Source: Vallitalea okinawensis
Lineage (GTDB): Bacteria > Bacillota > Clostridia > Lachnospirales > PQDH01
Assembly (NCBI RefSeq): GCF_002964605.1
Contig: NZ_PQDH01000001.1
Span: 62,001 to 126,000 of the forward strand
Direction of reading: 5' to 3'
DNA: 64,000 bases
Positions 45,230 to 52,176 of this stretch are shown in pieces. The notes under the pieces are model-generated. The model was not told where the DNA came from. It worked only from the letters and a program-made list of their open reading frames with translations, and searched no databases. Position 1 is the first letter of the stretch. The number at the start of each line of letters is the position of its first letter. The position numbers and the translations under genes are program-made.

Positions 45230-45358
45230 TTATAGAACACCAATCTGCAGGTTGCGTTGTTTAATTTTCAAAGAACAGTCCTTAACAGTCATCATTCCAT
45301 TTGTTATACAACATATTTCCAATGTTTGTTTGTTTAGTTCCATGAAATTAGTTAACAT
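45230..45358 (-). CDS. Small 42-residue cysteine-containing ORF, possible leader peptide
   Basis: Too short for usual gene calling but well formed: a promoter (45398-45426), AAGGAGGT seven bases before ATG, 42 sense codons and TAA, then a hairpin. The peptide begins MLTNFMELNKQ, carries three cysteines (a CC pair and one further Cys in VKDCS) and ends RNLQIGVL. No signal peptide, membrane helix or known family. Two readings fit: a leader peptide whose translation sets the fold of the hairpins ahead of the GNAT fusion gene, or a small peptide product. I favour the leader because its last codons are complementary to the hairpin arms. Confidence 0.5.
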   Translation of the reverse strand: MLTNFMELNKQTLEICCITNGMMTVKDCSLKIKQRNLQIGVL

Positions 45359-45397
45359 TTACACAACCTCCTTTTCTATAATTTTACTTTCTATAAC

Positions 45398-45426
45398 ATC
45401 ATAGCATGAACATAATTAAATTGCAA
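45398..45426 (-). promoter_or_regulatory. Promoter of the small ORF
   Basis: Minus-strand TTGCAA (45426-45421) and TATGAT (45403-45398) with a 17-base spacer, about 35 bases before the ribosome site. Confidence 0.7.
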
Positions 45427-45492
45427 GTTTTTCCATTATAATTATTTTTATGAAGCTATATCTATAAATGACTCCCTCACTAAAGCTTCTTA

Positions 45493-46824
45493 TTAAAAAA
45501 ACTCTGATAGTCTTTTTGCGATATAATAATGATCATGATAAATATTTATTAGTTCACATGGATCTTCATACAAATCATATAGCTCGCTCTTATCATTATA
45601 ATATTCAATATATTTATACCTTCTAGTTCTAACACATCTAAAATTTCTTTCTTCAGAAATAATGGCATCACGGTGTTTTTTACTCTGGCCACTAAGAATA
45701 CTAGCTAAGGATTTTCCATCCATAATTGGTTGTTGACTGATACCAGCTAAATCTTGTATTGTAGGGTTGACATCGATCAATTCTACCAACTCTTCACAAA
45801 TCCCACTGCTAATCTTTGGTCCTGAGATAAGTAAGGGTATATGTATAGCGCTTTCATAAGGCATATGTTTACCGAATAAACTGAAATCTCCGAGCATGTC
45901 GCCATGATCACTTGTCAATATAATGTATGTACTTTCTAGACTACCTTTCATCTTTAAAGCATCAATGATTCTACCAATCTGCTCATCAAGCAAGCGAATA
46001 TAAGCTGCATACTGCTGTTTTGCTCTAAGTTGCTGTTCTTCACTTAAAGTCTTTTTTTTCCTCTTAACCCAATTGGAGCTTTTTTCTTCTTTGCTTATGA
46101 TAGATACGGGCATTTGCCTGTCAGCATATATGTCTGCATAAACTTCTGGTGGATCAAATGGATCATGAGGTCCTAAGAAATTGACTTGTAAATACCATGG
46201 AAAATCCTGTTCCATATCATAAATTGTCTTAATGACTCTATTTGCAACGAAGGTGTCAATGTAATCTTCTGTTTCTAAATGACTACATTCTGTTAATCCA
46301 TTAAAATAGTCTGCCCTTCTTAATTCTTCTTTCCGCGCGTGGAAACCCGCTAATACCCCCTTTTCTTTAAGATACTGTGTATAGGGTCCTATAGGTTCTA
46401 TAGCTCTTGCCGCTTCCCTTTTTCCTTCTACTTCAAAGGGTTTAGTAAAGCCATAGGAATAGTTACAAGGTCTTTCTCCCCTAACGCCATCACTATCTGT
46501 CACTTTTGCCAAATCCAGTTTACCCACAAAATCAACCTGATAACCATTATCTCGTAGTGATTGGTAATAGGTTCTATAGTTTAATGATAATGATACTTGA
46601 TTATCCAGAACCCCAATATGCGAGGGATGCATACCAGTTGCTAAACCAATTCTTGCAGGTGCACAGACAGGGGCATTAGTGAAACAGTTAGAAAATACCA
46701 TCCCATTTTTAGCTAATACATCGATATTGGGTGTATCCACATGTTTTGCTCCATTATAACCAAGGTAATCAAATCTTAACTGATCTAGCATGATCATAAG
46801 TATATTCGGTCTTTGAGGACTCAT
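45493..46824 (-). CDS. Cys-type sulfatase (S1 family), cytoplasmic
   Basis: A 443-residue sulfatase. The metal site is PNILMIMLDQLRFDYLGYNG, the formylglycine signature C54-A-P-A-R58 with IGLATGMHPSH, and LTSDHGDMLGDFSLFGKH the second metal and lysine region. It is the shortest of the four sulfatases and close in style to choline- or sugar-sulfatases. No signal peptide. AAGGAG lies eight bases before the ATG. It is separated by 134 bases and a new promoter from the small ORF downstream. It forms the outer gene of the cassette between yqzL and recO. Confidence 0.88.
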   Translation of the reverse strand: MSPQRPNILMIMLDQLRFDYLGYNGAKHVDTPNIDVLAKNGMVFSNCFTNAPVCAPARIGLATGMHPSHIGVLDNQVSLSLNYRTYYQSLRDNGYQVDFVGKLDLAKVTDSDGVRGERPCNYSYGFTKPFEVEGKREAARAIEPIGPYTQYLKEKGVLAGFHARKEELRRADYFNGLTECSHLETEDYIDTFVANRVIKTIYDMEQDFPWYLQVNFLGPHDPFDPPEVYADIYADRQMPVSIISKEEKSSNWVKRKKKTLSEEQQLRAKQQYAAYIRLLDEQIGRIIDALKMKGSLESTYIILTSDHGDMLGDFSLFGKHMPYESAIHIPLLISGPKISSGICEELVELIDVNPTIQDLAGISQQPIMDGKSLASILSGQSKKHRDAIISEERNFRCVRTRRYKYIEYYNDKSELYDLYEDPCELINIYHDHYYIAKRLSEFF

Positions 46825-46957
46825 TACTTCATCTCTCCTTAAACATTTTATCCCTTATAATCATACCTGATTATTGATGGTCCTCTAATAGTCTCAACCA
46901 GCAAAAACATGTTACAAAAAAGTGACTACTGCACAAATTTCCAACACTAAAAAAAAA

Positions 46958-46988
46958 CACAATTTTGATTCAAGGAATCAAAATTGTG
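46958..46988 (-). terminator. Terminator of the era-yqzL message
   Basis: CACAATTTTGATTC and GAATCAAAATTGTG form a perfect 14-bp stem with a 3-base loop; minus-strand tail of nine T. It ends the core era-yqzL unit before the sulfatase cassette. Confidence 0.92.
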
Positions 46989-46995
46989 ATCTCAA

Positions 46996-47166
46996 TTAAT
47001 TCATATCGTTTGTAAAGTAGTCATCATTATGGTCATGATAACTCTCTGTATTGGTTTGATAAGTATTATATTCATGCTCCTCATTGGTATCAAGTTCCTT
47101 TGTTGCCATATAAGCATTGATGTTACCTGTGTTTTTAAAGTATTTCCAGAAAACTTCTTCCAACAT
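46996..47166 (-). CDS. yqzL: YqzL-family small protein
   Basis: A 56-residue protein missed by length cut-offs. Its start MLEEVFWKYFKNTGNINAYM matches the YqzL family pattern (a short protein encoded between era and recO in Bacillus and Clostridia); the family's conserved TGN-Y motif is present. The C-terminal half is a longer, Asn/Asp/Thr/Tyr-rich tail than usual. GGGGGC lies seven bases before the ATG. It lies 114 bases downstream of era and is followed by a strong terminator. Function is unknown. Confidence 0.85.
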   Translation of the reverse strand: MLEEVFWKYFKNTGNINAYMATKELDTNEEHEYNTYQTNTESYHDHNDDYFTNDMN

Positions 47167-47280
47167 TAGCACGCCCCCTTAACCTATTTACATTTAATAT
47201 TCTCTCCGTTAGGGGATAAAAAAATACTGCTAAAAAGTTACCAAAAAAAAAATGAAATTTGTACCTTGACAATGGTTATT

Positions 47281-48201
47281 TTAGAGTTCTCCGTTACTAT
47301 AACCAAAGTTTTTTAATAAGAAATCACTATCTCGCCAGTCTTTCTTAATTTTCACCCACAACTCTAAGTATACTTTAGTACCTAATAAATGCTCTATATC
47401 TCTTCTTGCTAAAGAACCTATTTTCTTAAGCATAGAACCTTGTTTTCCTATTATAATTCTCTTATGTGAATCTCTTTCACATATAATAGTAGCATTAATC
47501 TCAATTAAATTCTTATCTTCTCTTTCAACCATCTTCTCAATAACAACGGCAATACCATGAGGTATTTCTTGTTGCAAACTATGAAGTGCTTTCTCTCTGA
47601 TAAATTCTGCAACAATCTGACGCTCAGGTTGATCTGTAATCATATTCCCAGGGAAATACATAGGACCTTCTTCCATGTATTTATATAATGTCTTCATTAG
47701 CTCATCAACGTTTTCACCTTTGTATGCAGATATTGGTACAATCTCTTTAAAATCATAAAGATCTTTATATGCAGCTATGACTTCCAAAATTGAATCACGA
47801 TCAACTGTATCAATCTTATTAATAACAAGAAAAACAGGTGTTTTAACGTGTTCCAATTGCTCTATGATATAACGATCACCTTTACCAGGTTTTTGATCAG
47901 GTTCAACTAAGAATAAAACTACATCAACCTCATTCAGTGTATTTTCTGCCACCTTTACCATATACTCACCTAGTTTAGACTGAGGTTTATGTATACCCGG
48001 CGTATCGATGAATACGATTTGTCCTTCTTCAGTGGTATGAATACTTTGTATGCGGTTTCTTGTAGTTTGAGGTTTGTTGGACATGATGGCTACTTTCTCC
48101 CCAACAACTTGGTTCATTAATGTAGACTTTCCTACATTAGGTCTCCCTACTATTGTAACAAATCCAGATTTAAAATCATTACTCAAATTATATTCCTCCA
48201 T
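47281..48201 (-). CDS. era: GTPase Era
   Basis: Ribosome-assembly GTPase that binds the 3' end of 16S rRNA. The 306 residues have G1 [10 protein letters not shown]2 region TTRNRIQ, G3 DTPGIHKP, G4 NKID and G5 SAYKGENV, then the KH domain ([37 protein letters not shown], split over 250-290). Full length. In Bacillota it is normally followed by yqzL and recO. Confidence 0.97.
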   Translation of the reverse strand: MEEYNLSNDFKSGFVTIVGRPNVGKSTLMNQVVGEKVAIMSNKPQTTRNRIQSIHTTEEGQIVFIDTPGIHKPQSKLGEYMVKVAENTLNEVDVVLFLVEPDQKPGKGDRYIIEQLEHVKTPVFLVINKIDTVDRDSILEVIAAYKDLYDFKEIVPISAYKGENVDELMKTLYKYMEEGPMYFPGNMITDQPERQIVAEFIREKALHSLQQEIPHGIAVVIEKMVEREDKNLIEINATIICERDSHKRIIIGKQGSMLKKIGSLARRDIEHLLGTKVYLELWVKIKKDWRDSDFLLKNFGYSNGEL

Positions 48202-48410
48202 GTTTTAACTTTCTCTTCAATTGCCTTATTTAATTAAATAATATTTTGATGATATTTGCAAGTTATTTTTATAGGATATAGTATTTATCTTACTGGATTA
48301 AACCATACATCATTAGCTTATTCTACTTCGAAAATATTTAATCATTGAGAATTGCCACTATTTCACTTGTTATATATAAGTATTTAGTTGCGTTTTTGTG
48401 CATTTATATG

Positions 48411-48439
48411 TTGACACCCACATTCATAAATAGTAAAAT
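48411..48439 (+). promoter_or_regulatory. Promoter of the PHP cassette
   Basis: TTGACA (48411-48416) and TAAAAT (48434-48439), 17 bases apart. GTGCATTTA ends four bases before the -35, exactly as in the promoter at 52067. A 13-bp palindrome TATACACTGTATA lies in the long leader at 48540-48552. Confidence 0.8.
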
Positions 48440-48605
48440 GAAATCAATAGTAGCTAAAGCATTCTTCTCACATGTATTCATAGATAATTGGGAGTAAAGT
48501 TTAGCTATACGCTTTGATAGATTTTAGATAAGAAGGTGGTATACACTGTATAAATAAACTTATAGATTGCTCAATAATCATTTAAAAGGAAGGAGTTTAA
48601 CTGTT

Positions 48606-49886
48606 ATGAAAAAAGAATTAGCTTATTATGATGTTTATCCAAAAATCCTGCCATCCAATACAGAAACAACTATAAAAATAGAATCTCTTTATTGGCCCTG
48701 GGATGTGACCTTAGATTATACCATTACCATCTATCCTATGGATACTAGAATTGAGTTATTAGAGTCTTCAGATTATGATGAGATCCATTTAAAAGCAAAT
48801 GATAATTTTCTTGAATTTACATATGCCTTTAAAAAAGAGCAGGAGTATGTTTTACAGTTAAAGAGTAACTTGACTACCAAAAAAGAGGATCTATTGTTCT
48901 TTTCTGTTTATGCTTTAGATGAGGATTTATTTAAAAGAAAAGCATTTAAAGGTGATTTCCATCTACATAGTTTTAGATCCGATGGTAGAGAAAACCCAGC
49001 ATTTGTTGCTGCATCTTGCAGAAAGATCGGTTTAGATTTTATGGCTCTTACAGATCATGGTCGTTATCAACCCTCTCTAGAAGCTCAAGAAGCATTTCAA
49101 GATGCAGCTATTGATCTTAAGATCTTCCCTGGCGAAGAAATTCATCCACCTGGGAATGATGTTCATATGATTAATTATGGTGGAAAATTTAGTGTTAATG
49201 AGCTTTTTAAGAAGGAACCCAATTGGCGTGAGGAAGTAAAAGCGCTGGAAAATGAAGTAACAGATTTACCAGAGGGTATTAGCCTTTTTGAATATTGTAG
49301 CTGTAAATGGGTTTTTAATAAAACCCGTGAAGCAGGTGGTTTAGCCATCTACTGTCATCCTTATTGGGTTTGTGGTAAATGTTATCATGTCAAACCTGCT
49401 TTCAATGACTACATGTTTGAAAAGCAGGATTTTGATGCCTTTGAGGTACTTGGTGGTCATACTCCTGAATCTAATATGTTACAAGTTTCACGTTACCATG
49501 AAGAGCGTGCAAAGGGTAAAAAGATTCCAATTGTCGGTGCAAGTGACACTCATGGATGTGAAAGAGGTATCTACTTTGGTTGGTACTATACCATCGTTTT
49601 TTCTGAAAATTTACAGATTGATAATATCATAAAGGGGGTCAAAGACCTGTATTCCGTTGCAGTTGAACATCTACCAGGTGAAGAAATAAGAATACATGGT
49701 CCCTATCGCTTAGTTAAATATGCATTATTCTTAAATAGAGAAGTCTTCCCTAAACATGATCAGTTATGTCATGAAGAAGGTACTCAAATGTTAAACTATA
49801 TCCATAATAAAGATGAAGCAAACTCTATTTTAAAACAGTTACAAGGTAAGACTGATGAACTTTACAAAAAATATTGGAACGACTAG
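48606..49886 (+). CDS. PHP-domain metallohydrolase (CehA/McbA-like)
   Basis: A 426-residue protein of the PHP phosphoesterase superfamily. An N-terminal beta domain of about 110 residues precedes the PHP core: FHLHSFRSDG (first metal pair), LALTDHG-type site seen as FMALTDHGRY, EEIHPP, YCHPYW and GASDTHG at the later ligands. Such proteins are annotated as phosphoesterases or CehA/McbA-like amide/ester hydrolases. No signal peptide. The start at 48606 follows AAGGAG by ten bases. First gene of an importer cassette, 29 bases before a second PHP gene. Substrate unknown. Confidence 0.85.
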   Translation: MKKELAYYDVYPKILPSNTETTIKIESLYWPWDVTLDYTITIYPMDTRIELLESSDYDEIHLKANDNFLEFTYAFKKEQEYVLQLKSNLTTKKEDLLFFSVYALDEDLFKRKAFKGDFHLHSFRSDGRENPAFVAASCRKIGLDFMALTDHGRYQPSLEAQEAFQDAAIDLKIFPGEEIHPPGNDVHMINYGGKFSVNELFKKEPNWREEVKALENEVTDLPEGISLFEYCSCKWVFNKTREAGGLAIYCHPYWVCGKCYHVKPAFNDYMFEKQDFDAFEVLGGHTPESNMLQVSRYHEERAKGKKIPIVGASDTHGCERGIYFGWYYTIVFSENLQIDNIIKGVKDLYSVAVEHLPGEEIRIHGPYRLVKYALFLNREVFPKHDQLCHEEGTQMLNYIHNKDEANSILKQLQGKTDELYKKYWND

Positions 49887-49915
49887 AAAAACAATACACT
49901 TCGTAGGGGGTAATC

Positions 49916-50863
49916 ATGGATAATAAAGTATATTTGAATCGAGATAATGCCTATTATAAAGGTAACGTACATACCCATTCAACAATATCAGATGGAGCTA
50001 AATCGCCGGAAGAAGTGGCAAGAATATACCGAGAGGAAGGTTACCATTTCTTGGTCTTAAGTGATCATGATAGATATGTAAGGATTGATGATTTTAACAC
50101 GAAAGATTTCATCTTAATCCCTGGGATGGAAAGAGGTAAGATGGCACCAGATTCATCAAAAAATCTAGGCTTTCATATATCTGCTTTAGATGATCCTACT
50201 GTGGAAGTTAAAGAAAGATTTTCTCATCTTGATGATCAGACTGATCGTAAAAAATGGGAAGGTCTATCCACTGTTCAAAAGGTAATCGATGAATGCGTTG
50301 AAAAAGGAAACATCGTCATCTATAATCATCCTGAATGGTCCATGCATACCTACGATCACATGGAACGATTACATGGTTATTTTGCTATGGAAATATATAA
50401 TCATGGTAGCCGCTATAATACTTCAGCATCTTATGGAACAAGTTACTGGGATTATTTATTACGAAAAGGTCGAAAAGTCTTTGGTATAGCAGCAGATGAC
50501 GCACATTTACTTTGGACAGATACAGAAATCAAAGATTACTTTGGAGGCTGGATTATGGTTCAAGCTGAAAGTTTAACCCATGCAGCTATTATCACTGCCT
50601 TAAAGAATGGACGCTACTATTCAAGTACTGGACCTGAAATATATGATTATAGGGTAGAAAACGGTAATGTAAAAGTAGAATGCTCAGAATGTAAATTCAT
50701 TGAATTTAAAGCCTTTGAAGAGCGGGGAGAAATATTTTTTAATAAAGATGCATCTCCACTAACAGAAGCCTCCCTAAAAATTAAAGAAGGCATGAAATAT
50801 ATAAGGGTTGAATGTGTAGATTATGACGGTAATGTAGCATTCAGTAATCCTATCTTCATGTAA
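49916..50863 (+). CDS. PHP-domain metallohydrolase, paralogue A
   Basis: A 315-residue PHP hydrolase. Metal ligands: VHTHSTISDG, VLSDHDRY, IPGMER (Glu), IYNHPEW and GIAADDAHLLWTD. The C-terminal 70 residues form a small beta domain (VENGNVKVECSECKFIEFKAF). TAGGGGG precedes the ATG. It is a close paralogue of the next gene. Both differ from the larger PHP protein upstream, so three related hydrolases serve one locus. Confidence 0.87.
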   Translation: MDNKVYLNRDNAYYKGNVHTHSTISDGAKSPEEVARIYREEGYHFLVLSDHDRYVRIDDFNTKDFILIPGMERGKMAPDSSKNLGFHISALDDPTVEVKERFSHLDDQTDRKKWEGLSTVQKVIDECVEKGNIVIYNHPEWSMHTYDHMERLHGYFAMEIYNHGSRYNTSASYGTSYWDYLLRKGRKVFGIAADDAHLLWTDTEIKDYFGGWIMVQAESLTHAAIITALKNGRYYSSTGPEIYDYRVENGNVKVECSECKFIEFKAFEERGEIFFNKDASPLTEASLKIKEGMKYIRVECVDYDGNVAFSNPIFM

Positions 50864-50928
50864 TAGGAAACTTGACACTAGTCACTTTTTCAGAAGATAA
50901 TCATTTTATGAAGATAAAGAGCCTATAG

Positions 50929-50963
50929 AAGGGCTCTTTATCTTTATTACAACAATTATCTTA
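50929..50963 (+). terminator. Hairpin between the paralogous PHP genes
   Basis: AAAGAGCC-TATAGAA-GGGCTCTTT followed by ATCTTTATT. It may cause partial termination inside the cassette, lowering expression of the second copy. Confidence 0.6.
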
Positions 50964-50989
50964 GTGGAGCAAGATATATGGAGGTATTT

Positions 50990-51937
50990 ATGAAAAATAA
51001 AATCTATTTAGATCAAGATATTACTTGCTTTAAGGGTAACATACATACTCATTCATCGATATCTGATGGGGCTAAGCCACCTGAAGAAGTTGCTCGAATA
51101 TACCAGGAAGGAGGTTATGACTTCTTGGTTTTAAGTGATCATGATAGATATATACGAAATGATTCCTTTAACTCCAAAGATTTCATTTTGATCCCTGGGA
51201 TGGAAAGAACTAAACTTGCACCAGATGCATCTAAAGATCTTATTTTTCATCTAAATGCATTAGATGATCCTACAGTAGAAGTTAAAGAGAGATTATCCCA
51301 TCTTGATTATTTTGGCCATGCAAAGTGGGAAGGCTTATGCACTGTTCAACAAGAAATCAATCAACTTATTGAAAAAGGAAATATAGTCATTTATAACCAC
51401 CCTGAATGGTCCATGCATGTATACGACTACCTGGATAAATTAGAAGGATATTTTGCATTAGAAATATACAATCATGGTACTCGCTTAAATACATCAGCCT
51501 CTTATGGTACAAGTTACTGGGATTATTTATTACGAAAAGGTCGAAAAGTCTTTGGTATAGCAGCAGATGACGCACATTTACATTGGACGGATACTGAAAT
51601 CAAAGATTATTTTGGAGGTTGGATTATGGTTCAAGCTGAAAGCTTAACCCATGCAGCTATTATCACTGCCTTAAAGAATGGATGCTACTATTCAAGTACT
51701 GGACCTGAAATATATGATTATAGGGTAGAAAACGGTATTGTAAAAGTAGAATGCTCTAAATGCAAATTCATCGAATTTAAAGCCTTTGAAGAGCGGGGAG
51801 AATTATTCTTTAATAAAGATGCGTCTCCACTAACAGAAGCTTCCATAAAAATTAAAGATGGTATGAAATATATAAGGGTTGAATGCGTTGATTACGAGGG
51901 AAATGTAGCATTTAGTAATCCAATTTTTATGGATTAG
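50990..51937 (+). CDS. PHP-domain metallohydrolase, paralogue B
   Basis: A 315-residue PHP hydrolase nearly identical to the preceding gene product in its C-terminal half and more divergent in its N-terminal half. The same ligands are kept: IHTHSSISDG, VLSDHDRY, IPGMER, IYNHPEW, GIAADDAHLHWTD. GGAGG lies five bases before ATG 50990; ATG 50978 is part of that ribosome site. The duplication probably widens substrate range or raises dose. Confidence 0.87.
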   Translation: MKNKIYLDQDITCFKGNIHTHSSISDGAKPPEEVARIYQEGGYDFLVLSDHDRYIRNDSFNSKDFILIPGMERTKLAPDASKDLIFHLNALDDPTVEVKERLSHLDYFGHAKWEGLCTVQQEINQLIEKGNIVIYNHPEWSMHVYDYLDKLEGYFALEIYNHGTRLNTSASYGTSYWDYLLRKGRKVFGIAADDAHLHWTDTEIKDYFGGWIMVQAESLTHAAIITALKNGCYYSSTGPEIYDYRVENGIVKVECSKCKFIEFKAFEERGELFFNKDASPLTEASIKIKDGMKYIRVECVDYEGNVAFSNPIFMD

Positions 51938-51983
51938 GAACCTTCACACCAATCTCATTTGGACATATCATCATTTAACAATG

Positions 51984-52016
51984 CTAGAGAGCCTGTAGAT
52001 AGGGTTCTTTAGTTTT
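51984..52016 (+). terminator. Terminator after PHP paralogue B
   Basis: CTAGAGAGCC pairs with GGGTTCTTTAG (G-T pairs) and is followed by TTTTTATT; it is a diverged copy of the hairpin after paralogue A. Confidence 0.65.
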
Positions 52017-52030
52017 TATTATTATGTATA

Positions 52031-52095
52031 ATTGTGCTTTATTGTGCATATTAGTGCATTTACTGTTTGACATTCCTCAATATTAAGATTAAAAT
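52031..52095 (+). promoter_or_regulatory. Promoter of the YesN-like regulator with phased TTGTGC repeats
   Basis: Three 10-bp-spaced copies of a motif, ATTGTGCTTT, ATTGTGCATA, TTAGTGCATT (52031-52060), lead into TTGACA (52067-52072), a 17-base spacer and TAAAAT (52090-52095). Confidence 0.75.
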
Positions 52096-52176
52096 AATAA
52101 GTGAAGAGTAGAAATAATGCTAACTAAAGTACAATCTTAATTATTAATTTATGCATTCAAATAAGGTGGGGTGTTC

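Noticed and set aside
45230-45358. RiPP or AgrD-type signal peptide gene
   Set aside because: No maturase, AgrB protease, exporter or double-Gly leader nearby; complementarity to the hairpin favours a leader ORF, so this reading was kept only as an alternative.
48540-48552. Operator TATACACTGTATA in the PHP leader
   Set aside because: A short palindrome in AT-rich DNA without a second copy; mentioned only with the promoter.
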